Assembly (NCBI GenBank): GCA_028023455.1
Contig: JAQFVV010000183.1
Coordinates: 124,001-188,000, forward strand
DNA length: 64,000 nucleotides
From: Epiperipatus broadwayi
Taxonomy: Eukaryota; Onychophora; Udeonychophora; Euonychophora; Peripatidae
Direction: 5' to 3'
The position numbers were made by a program, and so were the translations under genes. Positions within the stretch are counted from its first letter, which is position 1, and each line of letters opens with the position of its first letter. The notes under the pieces are model-generated. The model had not been told where the DNA came from. It did no database searches and worked only from the letters and a program-made list of their open reading frames with translations. Shown one piece after another: positions 37,285 through 49,139 of this stretch.

Positions 37285-38680
37285 TCAAACATAAAAGTAT
37301 AATAAAGATGTCTTAATATTTATTGAACAATTCTACGCAATTAGTTCGAAAAATTCACTTTGTAATATTTGATTATTATGTTTTAGTATTTTATAAAAAT
37401 TACCTTCCAGTTTTACGGTCCATTTTATTCAAACGAAGGCAGGTTATTTTATTAATGGAAAGTCATGGCAGAGCATGGAGAGAGTGAAGCTCTTAATTTA
37501 TTCCAGTTTCATTATAATTTCTCTAGTAAAACTTTTTATTTTTTTTTTCACGTTTTGTTAAAGCCCTCTGTGTAAGACGATAGAGAGAAAAAAAAATTTC
37601 TTCTTTCTTCAACGACGTGTCTAATTTGAATACTGCCTCAGTTTAACTCAAGTATCCTTTTTCTTTCTTTTTAATGATTGGATAATTAATTTCTTTCTTT
37701 TTTTATTGAGACAGATAAAAAAAATAAAATAAAATAAGACGATATAACATTCTATTTAAATCCATCAATACTAAAAATCAAAATTATGATTTTATTTTTC
37801 ATTTTTAACGAATCACAACTTTATTGTGTTTCCAATCAGACTGAATCACTCTAGACATTTTTGAATGGGGGGGGATCTTTTCAATATTTATATGAGGAAC
37901 AGCATTCCTGTTTCAATATATATATAAAATGAATATTTAAAAAAAAAGATAAATATCGAAGCAAAAAAGGGCTCATAATAATAGACTTTTTTTGAAGATA
38001 TTTACATTCAATACTGAATCAAAACTGAAATTATTATTTCTCATAATTAATTTACTATTCATGATAAAATGCAATAGTCTTGTGGGCATATAAGAACGTC
38101 ATGGCTTAGCTAAATTATGTCTGCCTTCTTTGCTCATATTTTGGAGTCCAATCCTATCTGATTAATAATTTTATTATTAATCACGGAATGGATATTTAAC
38201 AGGTCTTTTCTAGAGCCTATAATGATGATGAAATATTACAAATATTCTTATCATTCCGCAATTAGTTATCGTGGTGAGTAATGCATTCTTTATTATTCTT
38301 TTTTGTAACGATATTGAAAAAAGCTTTTATCTTGATGTAAGCCTCTCAAAGAATAATGTATACATGTATATATTATAGTGATGAATAATATGTCATGTGT
38401 GTTTGATAAGTTTTATTTTATAAAAGAACAGTTCATCAATTTTCATATTCACTTTTTATTTCAACATTGTGTTCTTTTTTTTTTTTATTATTATACATTC
38501 AAATGATTTGACACGTTCAAGACAGAAAATGAATAATTCATTTTTTTATTTGTTAGTTGTGCTCATATGCTTACACATATTTAAACGTGTATATAATTTT
38601 CGTTTATTTGTTTAATAATAATAAAAAAGACTATATATATATATCGAAAGTGAAACAATGACTAAGTAGGTTCATAATTT
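37285..38680. other. AT-rich sequence, no gene seen
   Basis: Poly-T and poly-A runs and an 8-G run at 37,867-37,874. The small GC-richer patch at about 37,400-37,500 has no readable frame of note. Confidence 0.4.
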
Positions 38681-38689
38681 GGAGATTAG

Positions 38690-39420
38690 TATGTTTCCTT
38701 GTATGAGCATATCCTGAGATTATACTCAATCTTGGAAACTGTTTCATGTTCCAAGTAAGTTTAGGATTTTTTTTTTTTTTTGATTTTTAAACTATCTGGC
38801 CATCTAATTATTGGTTGGATGTTCTTAGCTAGAGAGCCAAACATGGAAGGAAATATTTTAACCCTCACTACTCAGAATTTTTCAATTTGTCAGCAGAATA
38901 ATTCTCATGTGCAGCTTAAAAACCAGAGATCACCTACTGACCCCAGCTAAACTGTTCTCTGATTTCTGAGAGCAGATGGCACTGGATTATATACCAATTA
39001 TTGCTACCAAAATCCTGTCCAAACTATAAAGGTGGATGCTGAAGCTGTGTCTTGCTGTAATAATTGGGGTAACCATGAATGGTGGCCTGAATGCATCGCT
39101 GCATCTGATATAATTGCCAGTGGGTCCTTTAAATTTGCAGATTCATGTCTGTAGAGGATGAGAACACTCCCACAATGGAAATAGTGATTGGGATGTCCAA
39201 CAAATCTTGTCCTTAATCATCCAATAGCCAAGATGTCTTAAATAAATTTATCTAGCTGCACAACGACTGACAACATGGGCTCCTATGGAATCTAGTCAAC
39301 TACATTGAGGTGCACCAGTGCACGTAAATGCTCAGGACTGTATATGTCCTTGCCCTTTGTATGGGCAGAGTAATGAAGTGCTACACCCACCGATCCTTGA
39401 TTTCAAGTAACACTATGTAT
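38690..39420. other. GC-richer island, unassigned, coding-like on the minus strand
   Basis: About 730 bp with clearly raised G+C. The minus strand carries long interrupted open stretches, for example LHYSAHTKGKDIYSPEHL, then RTRFVGHPNHYFHCGSVLIL (about 39,205-39,145) and SDAAMHSGHHSWLPQLLQQD (about 39,105-39,045), with about eight stops over 230 codons. No family is recognised. A decayed transposon ORF or processed pseudogene are both possible. Confidence 0.3.
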
Positions 39421-40347
39421 CATAGTTCATTTAAACTTCCGAAATAAAATGTATTTCTTAATATAAAAAAATTATAATAATTCTAGAGCGGTCTTTTCCT
39501 TGTTCTGGCACCCATTTAACTCCACAGTGATTTTGTTATTTTATGGTTTTAAAATGAAGTTTACTAATTATTTATAAAAATATTTAACATCAATAATAGT
39601 TTTATCATTTAAAATGAGTTCTAACTTTTCAAGTTTAAATAAATGCTTTTAAAATTTTAAACTTTTTATGAAGTATATTTTCGTGGTTCTTTTTTAAAAT
39701 CACTTTTCAAAGCAACTGTATTAAACTGTTTATTCCCACAATACTATTTAAATATCTCATCACTTAAATAAGAAAAAAAAAAACCTTTAGTATAAATAGG
39801 TTTATGCAAGTGTGCATAGGTGCCATCTTTTGTTTTTGGCATTGTTTATAGAAAAGTTATTTATAAGTGAGAAATTTTTTATTTCTTTATAAATAATTGA
39901 AAATAGTTCTGGATGAACTCAACCAAATTGGAGACATCGTTCCGCACCTGTTGGTTTATTTGATAGTTTGATTTGGCAGAGATACTTCTTTGTTTCTGAC
40001 TTTTGCTTTTCATTAGAATTCTATATTATAATCATAATCAACTGCGTGTTTCATAGACTACGTCTATGAATATAAATACTTTCATTGGTGTGACTGATTT
40101 TTCAAACATCGTTGTGGTTTTTTTGATGTATGGACTGGAATTATAGACTAATTAGACTGTAATCTGTAATCTATCTTCACCCAAATAAGAATGATTTCTT
40201 TTTATTATTATAACTATAAGAATATCTCTACTTATTTATTTTAAAAAGAAAACTTTTTTAAAAAAATTATCACGTGTCTTTGTCAGGATTGCTTTAAACA
40301 TTTCCTTTACATCTAATTTTTCTTATTACGTCAATTGTTTATAATCT

Positions 40348-40449
40348 GTCAAGTGTTGTTAGCCGAGAGATCATCACAGCTGCCTTGCAAGCAAGTAGTT
40401 GGTTGCAGACGGTTGTGGGTTCGCGTCCCGGCCGATGCTATGACATATG
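40348..40449 (+). mobile_element. tRNA-derived SINE (SINE-1), first unit of a dimer
   Basis: The unit starts GTCAAGTGTTGTTAGCCGAG, with an A-box-like TTAGCCGAGAGATC. It has CCTTGCAAGCAAG, a long variable-arm-like segment GGTTGCAGACGG, and the B-box region GGGTTCGCGTCCC. It ends GATGCTATGACATATG. The GTCA start pairs with the TGAC end like an acceptor stem. The long variable arm resembles leucine- or serine-type tRNAs, which is inference. A run of A follows, linking it to the second unit. Confidence 0.9.
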
Positions 40450-40467
40450 AAAAAAAAGAAGATCATT

Positions 40468-40569
40468 GTCAAGCGTTGTTAGCCGAGAGGTCATCGCACC
40501 TGCCTTGCAAGCAAGTAGTTGGTTGCAGACGGTTGTGGGTTCGCGTCCCGGCCGATGCTATGACATATG
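40468..40569 (+). mobile_element. tRNA-derived SINE (SINE-1), second unit of a dimer
   Basis: Nearly identical to the first unit, offset by 120 bp, with the same A-box and B-box positions. It ends in an A-rich tail, GGGGGGAAAAAAA. The 11-bp direct repeat TGTTTATAATC flanks the pair at 40,336-40,346 and 40,582-40,592, but is not found between the two units. An open frame of 106 codons runs through both units and is not a gene. Confidence 0.9.
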
Positions 40570-40642
40570 GGGGGAAAAAAATGTTTATAATCACAGGGCT
40601 ATACTGTTTCAGTAGCATCTTTTTAGAGAGAAAGTTAGTACA

Positions 40643-40673
40643 CTTAATTAATTAATTAATTAATTAATTAATT
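40643..40673. repeat. (TTAA)n microsatellite
   Basis: About seven and a half perfect TTAA units. A minor simple repeat. Confidence 0.9.
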
Positions 40674-40994
40674 CCAAATCTTCAACAAGCAATTATAAAG
40701 CAAGCCATTTTATTATTATGGATTTGCTACCAATTTAATTCTAATCTATTTTAAACTAAAACCACTTTATATCGATTTAGTAACATTAATCATTATCACA
40801 TAAAAACTTTTAGTACTGTAAAATCATTTGTTACTTATATTTTGCTATTATTGTATCAACATAACCCAATCAATTATGAATCTTTCTTTTATTAGCAACA
40901 GAACCGAATACTACTTTCTCAAATAGAAAACTTTCATCTATGAAGTTAAATTTAATCTTAGCAGTGAAATATTTTGGCAGTTATTTGTAAAATT

Positions 40995-41258
40995 ATTGGT
41001 ACCAAAAACAACTTTGTCAAGTTCTCGTTCTGATGAAGAAGCGGAACATTTTTATTTGGACATACAAAAGGCTTTTGATCAGATCAAACTACATTTTTAA
41101 ATTGTCATGGGAGACTTTAATGTTAGAATTAGTGAGTGATTGAAAGATGCAAGTGCTATTGATAAATTTTGTTATGTTGATAGAAATGAGAGAGGGCACA
41201 AATTGGTGGTGTTTTCACCAACAGTAAAAACTATATATTATGTATTTTTTCTTAAAAT
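40995..41258 (+). mobile_element. RTE-type LINE endonuclease region, 5' part
   Basis: The plus strand gives SSSRSDEEAEHFYLDIQKAF, then IVMGDFNVRISE (41,101-41,137), then DRNERGHKLVVFSP (about 41,180-41,220). MGDFN is the central motif of the apurinic-like LINE endonuclease, and RNERGxxL follows it in RTE-type elements. Stops show it is dead. The element is interrupted just after the region that normally reads NTFF, where family A has inserted. Confidence 0.85.
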
Positions 41259-41490
41259 AGGAAAAACTCTCTATACATATTGCCACTTAGTGCAAGCCAG
41301 AGTAATCAATGGATGCCAGAAGGCTTGTGCATAAAATTGCCATCTAGTGCCCACTCATCCAATATCCCTAGACTAGTTTCTGGCTTGTGGCCTCCATCAG
41401 TGAGGAGCCTTGGATTTGAGAGCACTGCACCTAGATCTTAGGATTCTTTCTTTGTGAACCTACTAAATAGAAATGGGAGAGCATCCAAAT
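41259..41490. repeat. Family A foldback repeat inserted in a LINE
   Basis: The left arm begins GGAAAAACTCTCTATACATA. It has GCAAGCCAGAGTAATCAATG, GACTAGTTTCTGGCTTGTGG and GCACTGCACCTAGATCTTAG. It then passes into a shortened core (CTAAATAGAAATGGGAGAG). The right arm is missing. It sits between two parts of one LINE endonuclease domain, which proves insertion after the LINE. Confidence 0.88.
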
Positions 41491-41960
41491 GAAGGTACAG
41501 CAGATTTAAATTACATTTATACTAACAGGAAATATGTATTCTAAGATTATAATGTTTTTAATAAATTCAACATAGGTAGTAATCATCAGTTCATGAGATA
41601 TAATATAAATGTTAGTATAAAACTTGAGAGACAAAAATTATTAACAAAAACTTTATTCATAGTTTTTATGCCTAAGTTTCAGAAACATTCCAGAGAATTT
41701 AAATTACAACTTGCAAATCATTTTAAAATATTAATAGATTTTTAAGATGGTTCAAGTTTGAATGAAATCAATAGAAAAATAACTGATGCAATAAAGATCC
41801 ACAGCAAAGAGAGTTAATATAAAAAAGCAGCAATTTGCCAATAAATTGTTTATTAAGACAGGACAATGTATGAAGAAAAGAAAGAATATGAAAATATATA
41901 TAAATGATCTATTAAGATGATCTTAATAATGGTTGGAAGATTTGTTTGCCTTGTGGACTG
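41491..41960 (+). mobile_element. RTE-type LINE, continuation after the insertion
   Basis: Reading resumes with DLNYIYTNRKYVF (about 41,506-41,545) and FNKFNIGSNHQFMRYNINVS, the endonuclease end where SNH or SDH is the catalytic histidine motif. SLNEINRKITDAIKIHSKES (about 41,758-41,815) follows, from the linker before the reverse transcriptase. It loses similarity around 41,950, and the reverse transcriptase itself is absent. Stops and frameshifts are present. Confidence 0.83.
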
Positions 41961-42324
41961 ATGGAGTAAGGTTTTGTATTGTAACTTTCATTGGATTGAT
42001 CAATAATAAATGTTGAGATTAATAAGGAAATCAAAGTTGGCATATCAGGTGATTGACTTTCCCTAAGGTGCAAAATGATCTAGCACTAACTGTACTTCTA
42101 TGATCAAACCTAAAAAGTGTGGATAACATTAATATCCTACAAGAGCTATTGCATTTCTATTCTTTTATCTTTATAAAGGGGGAAGAAAAATATCCTTAAA
42201 GTTAGATGGTACAACTTTAATGGTTTATATATTTCCAAAATTCCCAATTTTTAATTAACAGATCATTAGCATAATGATTTCTGTGATTTAATTTAGAAGA
42301 TTACTGCAAAGCTGGTACTTACAG

Positions 42325-42363
42325 CACATGATCGCCATTACACCCGCTGTGATAAACAGTGTT
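42325..42363. repeat. Family A-like outer end, isolated fragment
   Basis: AGCACATGATCGCCATTAC resembles the outer end of family A (ATCACATGATCACCATT), and ATAAACAG follows in about the expected place. No inner arm is attached. On the minus strand it mimics a splice donor (GCTGTAAGTAC); I take that as chance. Confidence 0.35.
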
Positions 42364-42399
42364 TTTTAAATTGGAGGATGAAATGTTTAAGTAAGTTTT

Positions 42400-43790
42400 T
42401 TTCTTTAATTATTCATAAAAAATTCCACTTATCAAAACCCTTTGTGACTGTATTATTATAGATAAATAAGAGTAAAAATAGCAATTGTTATAGATGCAGA
42501 ATGTGCGCAAGTAGTTATATACTACTATTAACTTTTTAATGTATATATTTTATAAATACATTGAATAATTTGATGAATTACGAGTTTAACTGTATAAATA
42601 TGCATATATTCTAGAAAGTAGTTCAATCATATTTAGGCATTTTGTTATGTAAATGTTAATTTGAATTTAAATTTTAACTGTATATGAGAAAAATCATAAA
42701 CTAACTAACTATAGTTAGTATTTATTTATTGATATTCTAATTTTTGATCTATTGAATTTTTATTGTTCATTTTAAATTTTTATCATATATTAACAATATT
42801 TTACTTATGCTTTCTATAGAAATTTATGGACTTATTTGTTACTTATTTAAGTGGTGATTAATATATATTTATAGTAAATAATAAATAATTCGTTATATGT
42901 ATGGAACAGAAAATAACTTAAACTTCCTAGGTGTTATATAACGTAAATACCCCCCCCCCCAAAAAAAAAAAACACACACACACAGGTGATATTACTTGTC
43001 TTTTAGTATTTATTATTATATATGATTAGTTTATTTACATAATTTTGGAAATTTTAGTTACTGTCTGTTCAGTTTACATATAATGGAATTTATTCCCTCA
43101 TCTAAAATTACTGTAAGTAAATGAAGCATATGTAAGAACAAATGCTAAGGACAAATGGTATTATCTGTCTTTTAGAGAATTTATTTTATTATGCAACTCA
43201 TTGTAAGTTTTAATTACTTCCTATTTAGTTAGATATATATATACAAATAAAATGTCTGTTAATTAAAAAACTATTGTAATAACAATAAAAATATATTTAT
43301 TATTATTATTATTTTATTGTTATATATATGTGTGTGTAAAAAACAAATGCAGGTATTATTCACTAGTATTGAAAACTGATTTGTGATGAGAGTATTTTAT
43401 TTTTGTTTTATTATCTGGATAAAAATATTATTTATTAACTAATAATTGAATATCTAGAGTAGTTGAGTGTAGACCAATAATAATTTTCATATTTTACACA
43501 GGCAAAATTTGAATTTGAAATCATGGACATAACGGGAAGATATATGAAATATTACAGCAATGAAATACATCATATATTTACAGAGAAGTTGTGATGTATG
43601 CTGTATCAATATCCATTACTTTAATTACACACTATCCAAAAAAAAAGTGTAAATAAACAAAAAATCACGAATTTCGTAAATTTTACAAGACTACATCATT
43701 TATAGTATGGCAGCAACTATTTTTTGGTCTTGGAGTTTTTTTTATGAAATATAACATTCTTATGCAATTTTGTTTATTAATTACATTAAA
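42400..43790. other. AT-rich sequence, no gene seen
   Basis: Contains a C10, A13, CACACACAC composite tract at 42,951-42,983 and an interrupted ATT run near 43,297. No reading frame of interest. Confidence 0.4.
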
Positions 43791-43792
43791 AG

Positions 43793-44012
43793 TTAAACAG
43801 GAAAAACTCTCCATACAGTAGTGCCACTCAGTGCAAGCCAGAGTAATCAATGGATTCCAGAAGGTTTGTGTATAAAATCCCTATCTAGTGCCTACTCATC
43901 CAACATGCCCAGACTAGTTTCTGTCTTGCACTGAGTGTCACTACTGTATGGAGAGTTTTACCTGTTTAATAACAGTTATGAGAAAGCATAAGAAATGGTG
44001 ATCATGTGATAT
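43793..44012. repeat. Family A foldback repeat, compact copy
   Basis: The left arm starts TTAAACAGGAAAAACTCTCC and runs to TAGTTTCTG at 43,921. The right arm follows at once with TCTTGCACTGAGTGTCACTA, CTGTATGGAGAGTTTTACCT and GTTTAATAACAG, and ends GGTGATCATGTGAT. The core and most of the right arm are deleted, giving a hairpin of about 45-bp arms around the left arm's body. Confidence 0.85.
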
Positions 44013-44019
44013 TCAGTGG

Positions 44020-44950
44020 TTCATATTAAAAGATCATGTATTTTTTCTTTATTTCTCTCCCTCTTCCCAAAGATTTGATATAATACAATATTTCATTTAA
44101 TAAAAGGTTTTATAGGTGTATACTAGAAATATTACAAATCTAAGAGCATTAACAAACTACTTTATTTTAAGTGGTAGAATGAAAATTATAAATTTATTTG
44201 GAAATAAAAAAGAACTGCCAAAGCATTTCCGAAGATCTTCTAATTTTGCATGAAACAACTAAAAGTCAGACATTTATTTAACCAATAATTTAAAATGGGT
44301 AACTGTAAGTCATTCACTTACAAATAAGAAGTTGTTGTGTAGATTCTGAAACAGATATGGATTTAAGAATATGTAAACAACTGGAGAAGCAGTACCTTCT
44401 AGTAATGATGCAATTTCTATGTTTTCATTGAATTAAAAAAATAATAAAGAAAAAATGGTGTCATCCAGAATAAGTATTTAATAGTCATGAAATTAGTTTT
44501 ATATATATGTAGCTTCAAAAGTTCAGTAGTCTGACAATTCACTGTTGATTTTACTTCTAAAATATATATATTTATTGTACAGTAGAAATTTATTACTATT
44601 TTGATTAAAGTAAATGAGCCAATATGTATACTAAAAATCTACATTTAAATGTATTCTCAATTTACTATTATTCATTACATTATTTTATGTTTGTTTATAC
44701 TTTTATATTAATTTGTACATGCATGCGATACATATAAAATACTGTATACCTACAGAATAGTATAGTAAATACTGTACTTTCTATTGTAAATAAAATTTAT
44801 AAACAAAGTGTTAGCTGTTATTTGCTATACATTATCTATATTTTCAAGAAAATCCAGTCATACATCAGGTGACTTAATTTAATAAGTTTGTACTACAAAT
44901 GTTATATAATGAGCATGATTAGCTCTTAACAAGCTTTTATGAATATTTTT
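44020..44950. other. AT-rich sequence, no gene seen
   Basis: Nothing recognised apart from short AT tracts near 44,500 and 44,560. Confidence 0.4.
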
Positions 44951-44958
44951 ATCTCCAG

Positions 44959-45190
44959 ACCGAAGATCTAATGTCTGAGTATCCTAGTGCCTCACTCTCG
45001 ACAGCCAGCAACTAGAAATCGATCTAGGGATAGAGATATTCGGAAAGGCTTATTAAGAGCTTGCTATTTACACTTATTATATAACATTGTTTATATTTTT
45101 GGAACAAAACATAGTTTTCCTTTTAATTTATCATGTATACATAATTGTCACTGTAAACATTGTACTTGTTTAATAAATATTTGAAAGAAA
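44959..45190 (+). other. Possible 3'-terminal exon (speculative)
   Basis: TTTTTATCTCCAG ends at 44,958 and looks like a splice acceptor. It is followed by the open segment TEDLMSEYPSASLSTASN and a TAG at 45,013-45,015. AATAAA at 45,172-45,177 and an A-run at about 45,187 could be a polyadenylation site. A second frame (from 44,987) is also open for 65 codons. No upstream exon was found, and I recognise no protein. It may instead be a fragment of a processed pseudogene. Confidence 0.2.
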
Positions 45191-45194
45191 AAAA

Positions 45195-48160
45195 AACATA
45201 GTTGATATTGTGGCTTTATTGTTTATAATAAGCAACATATTGAAGAAAATTATCAGACAGACTTCAGGACATGGTTAGATTGTTTAGCTCAGAAATAAGA
45301 GAATAATTTACTTGTATACAGTTTGCCTTATTTTAGCATTGGTATATTTATAGATGGACAGATTAGTCCCTATTTATAAAACGATCTTCTAATCCTCTCT
45401 CGAACAGTGTGAATGAATATTTATATATATATATTGCATTGGTCAGATTTTTTTGCAGTAGATTCATTTCCTGTTTGTATTGATTTTGTAAAATCATTCT
45501 TCTGTTAAATAATTTTAACTTTAATAAACAAAGTGTTTTTTTCTTAAGAAAAAAAATGTAAATACTCTGTAGTTATAAGAAGAATTCATTTAACAAATTT
45601 GTTGAATTCAAAAGCCCACATAATAGTACAAAAAATGAAATAATTATGACATTTTAATGCTGAGTTTATATTATTTCCTGCGTTTAAAATATATTAAAAA
45701 TATTTTATGTATTATGTATAAAGGTAATTAATCCGTCACAAAACATGAAAATGATTTTAATGTAGTTGTCAGTCATCGACGTTCAGTTTGTAAGAAGTAA
45801 ATAATTGATTAAGCTTAAAAATATTTTTAATATATTTATCTTTAAAATTTTTAGTTCATATTTATTTAACTAAAATATATAATTAAAACAAAATTTTATG
45901 TCTGATTATGCTTTATTCTGAGAGAACGTAGAATTATTCATCATCATTATCACCCCATCTATAAAGATAATAGTTTTTCAATATTTGGATTAGAATTTTT
46001 ATAGCACACTAATATATCCAGCATTATTGGCTTCAGAGAAATGTGATAATCACATCTGTGTTGTTTGTGACTTAAGTCGTTATAGTTCAAGTAATGCAGT
46101 TCTAAATTAATCCCGAAGGATTTTTATTGTTGTAGGGGAAGAAATTCATATTAAATTTCCTTATGATGCACAATGATAAATATGTATCAGAAACGCATTT
46201 TTTTCTGAATTAAAGTAAAATAGCTATAGTCAGCATAGTAAAGTTATCTAACCTTATAAAAGGCAATAAAATAAATATTATACTTCATTTATTGCCTTAA
46301 ATTATTATGAAAGCTAGAAATGTAATATTTTCTAAAATTCGTAAAACGATTTTCCAAATATATATATTTACATTAAATATTTAAATTGAGTAATTGTAGA
46401 GTATTTATAACACTCTCACTTGTAATAAATTTTGGAAACAGTCTTATACAGTTTTTTTTCTATTGCACAAAAGAAGTTTAATTAATGATTATATATAAAA
46501 AAAGTCTGAGCAGTATAGAAATGTTAATATAAAACTAGACAAATTCTAGTGTGCAAAAAAAAAAAGTGATTTGTTTCAAAATTTGTAATATATACTATTG
46601 AAATTTCCATTTTCAATAAAGGGACATATATTTTTAAACTAGTACTAAAATTATATCTGGAAAAAAAATATTGATTGATTTTTATTAAGTCACGTTTATT
46701 AATTTCTCCATCTCTTGTTAAGTTTATCATTAAAATATTTTTTTTTATAAAGAATATAATTCGAACTTTAGTTGCATGTTAATATTAAATGATCTAGAAT
46801 TTTTTATGTCTGAATCCGGTTGGAATAAGTAGGTAGTAGAATTCTACAATGAAATAATAATTACGGATAGATGATAATTTGTCATTATCTACCATCTTTT
46901 CAACATTTTATTGTAATAGCTCATATATAAATAACCTTGCAATTAAATATTAATAAATACAGTAATATATATATATAAAGTACAACTTTAAAAACATATA
47001 ACTTCGAAAAAATATAGATATCAAATAATATACATATATATAAACAATTGAATAGATACAGTTCTTTGTAATATGTATTCATGTGTGTGTATGTATGTAT
47101 ATATACGTACTAAATTGACAAATGAGTCTGATAAACATTTTTAACTTATGAAAAAGAGTTTATAGTGAAATGAAGATATGGTCAGAGTTTGCTACAGAAG
47201 ATTTGAATAGCTCTACATTTGTAATAAGCTTAGAATAAAGAAGGGTATTCAAATGTCAAAGATTTTTATTAGTTATATTTATTTAGTAAATAAGAGCAAA
47301 TTTTAATGCTCTCTAAATGCAGATTTAAATTTAATTCTATTAATTTAATCTATAAGATATAAAACATATTGATTGGTCTCTTATTGGCCATGATCTATTC
47401 TTAGCAGATACACTAGAGATCCTTGTACTTATCAAATACATCTAAATAGTAGCCAGAGCTTTTTTTGTATAAATATATATTCATGTGATGCATTTTATTT
47501 TTAAAGTGTGAATATATTATATGCATTTTTTTATTATGTTTAACTTATTTTGTAATATTAAATACCTACAATACAAAATAAAAATATTTATTGCTTTATT
47601 TCAGATCTTATATTAATTGACAATCATCACAAATGCTAAGATAAATAAGACATTTTAGCACTCTTTAACTGTTTTATGATTTGATTTTTTTGCTCCATCT
47701 GGTGAGAGTTTTAGAAAATGTTCAGCCATAAATACTATATAAAATCTTTATTTTTAAGCTAAAATTCAATAAGTTGAATTTGATTTATTTTTAATTTGAT
47801 GTTATAAATGAATAATATTTTTAAAAAATCATATTTGATAATACTGACTTGTAAATCAGGCAATGTATTATACATGTCATCAACCAAGTTAGTATAAAAG
47901 CATTTATGAAACAAACGAAATATTTTTTTATTTAAATATTTTTTTTAATGTGAATAGATAAACACAGATTTATGATAGATCTTTTGAGTTCTGCTTTAAA
48001 ATCTTATATTTTTTTTATAATATTGGAAAGATTTTAACACCATACCAATTCTAACAGATACTGGTGTAATAAATGCTGTCATTTTCTTTCCATTATATTA
48101 TGGTCAAGTTTATTAACTTTTATTTCTAAAAATAAAAGATGAATGAATAAATTGAAAGTT
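45195..48160. other. AT-rich sequence, no gene seen
   Basis: The segment 46,945-47,080 weakly resembles, in inverted order, the AT-rich stretch at 21,890-22,080 (AAATACAGTAAT, ATATAAAGTACAA, AAATATAGATATCAAAT). It may be an old repeat. Otherwise nothing was recognised. Confidence 0.4.
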
Positions 48161-48165
48161 TATAT

Positions 48166-48236
48166 GTGTATTTTTTTTTAAATAATAATCAGTTATTGTG
48201 TATTTTTTTCTTTTAAATAATAATCAGTTATTGTGT
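48166..48236. repeat. Short tandem duplication (about 32-35 bp, two copies)
   Basis: GTGTATTTTTTTTTAAATAA and then TAATCAGTTATT are followed at once by a second copy with one inserted C and extra T. A local slippage-type duplication. Confidence 0.85.
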
Positions 48237-48630
48237 AAAAATAATGAAAAATATTTTATAAGCCATCAAACAATCATATATTTGTACCAAAATTTTTGCA
48301 TGAAATGTTGACCAGAAGGAAGTAAACATTCTGAAGACATTTTTTTCTGTCAAACAATAATTATCTTTTGAGATCTATGTTGACTGCCCTTTCAATCTAA
48401 GCCATTGTCCATAACATACTGACCCATTCAGATTTTTTTCAAATAGTCAATAAAAGTGCTATGGATAAAAAATGAGATCATTATCACTTATGGTAATGTT
48501 AATACAACATTTTAAAATGGGGGGATGACCTCTTTTGAAATAATCAAGGAACATTTTCTAATGATTTGGAGAGCAAGTTAGTTAATGCAGATTTGAATGC
48601 CTGATATAATGCTATTGTGCTTAAAGTAGT

Positions 48631-48890
48631 AATAACTTTCTCCATACAGTAATGCCATATAATACAAGCCATAGTAATTAATGAATGCTAGAAGGTTTGT
48701 GCATCAAAATACTCATCCAATATAACTAAACTATTTTCTAATTTGTGGCTATCATCAGTGATGCATCTTGGATATGAAATCATTGCACTTAAATCTTTGG
48801 CTGTAATATAACACTCCAGCAACCACTTTTTAATTAACTATAAAGCTATGAGTCCAAATTGAAAACACAGTAATGTCTTCAATCCAAATT
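48631..48890. repeat. Family A foldback repeat, left arm plus core
   Basis: AACTTTCTCCATACAGTAAT begins the left arm. GCTAGAAGGTTTGTGCAT and CATCAGTGATGCATCTTGG follow. The core shows ACTCCAGCAACCACTTTTTA and CTATGAGTCCAAATTGAAAA, the complement of the core at 63,460-63,560. The right arm is lost. It is among the more diverged copies. Confidence 0.8.
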
Positions 48891-49013
48891 AATTCATTTA
48901 TATACTCATGCAAACTTGAACTCTATTCAGTATCTATATATTTTCCATGTCTTTGATTTTTTAATAACCATAGTCATCATCATTTTTTGGTCAGGATTTG
49001 TTATTAATCCACT

Positions 49014-49128
49014 AAAACATCACATGATCGACATTTCCTATGATTACAGAATTTGTTGAAACAACAGTATCTCCATACAGTATTGCCACCCAGTACAATC
49101 CATAGTAATCAATGTATGTTAAAAGGTT
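49014..49128. repeat. Family A foldback repeat, outer end and start of left arm
   Basis: ACATCACATGATCGACATTT gives the outer end. It is followed by ACAACAGTATCTCCATACAG, ATTGCCACCCAGTAC and AATCAATGTATG. It stops after AGGTTTG. It lies about 120 bp after the previous copy, in the same orientation. Confidence 0.75.
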
Positions 49129-49139
49129 TGTTTAATTTA

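Noticed and set aside
40348-40569. Two functional tRNA genes in tandem
   Set aside because: The A and B boxes are present but the arms do not fold as a proper tRNA, the units have A-rich tails, and a shared target duplication flanks them. Copies elsewhere are similar. They are SINEs.
40335-40655. A 106-codon plus-strand open frame with an internal protein repeat
   Set aside because: It reads through two tandem tRNA-derived SINE units; the repeated peptide is the translation of the SINE.
42319-42365. A minus-strand exon with a good donor GTAAGTA and hydrophobic coding (LFITAGVMAIMCC)
   Set aside because: The open part would be only 24 bp after the nearest acceptor, and the sequence matches the outer end of repeat family A.
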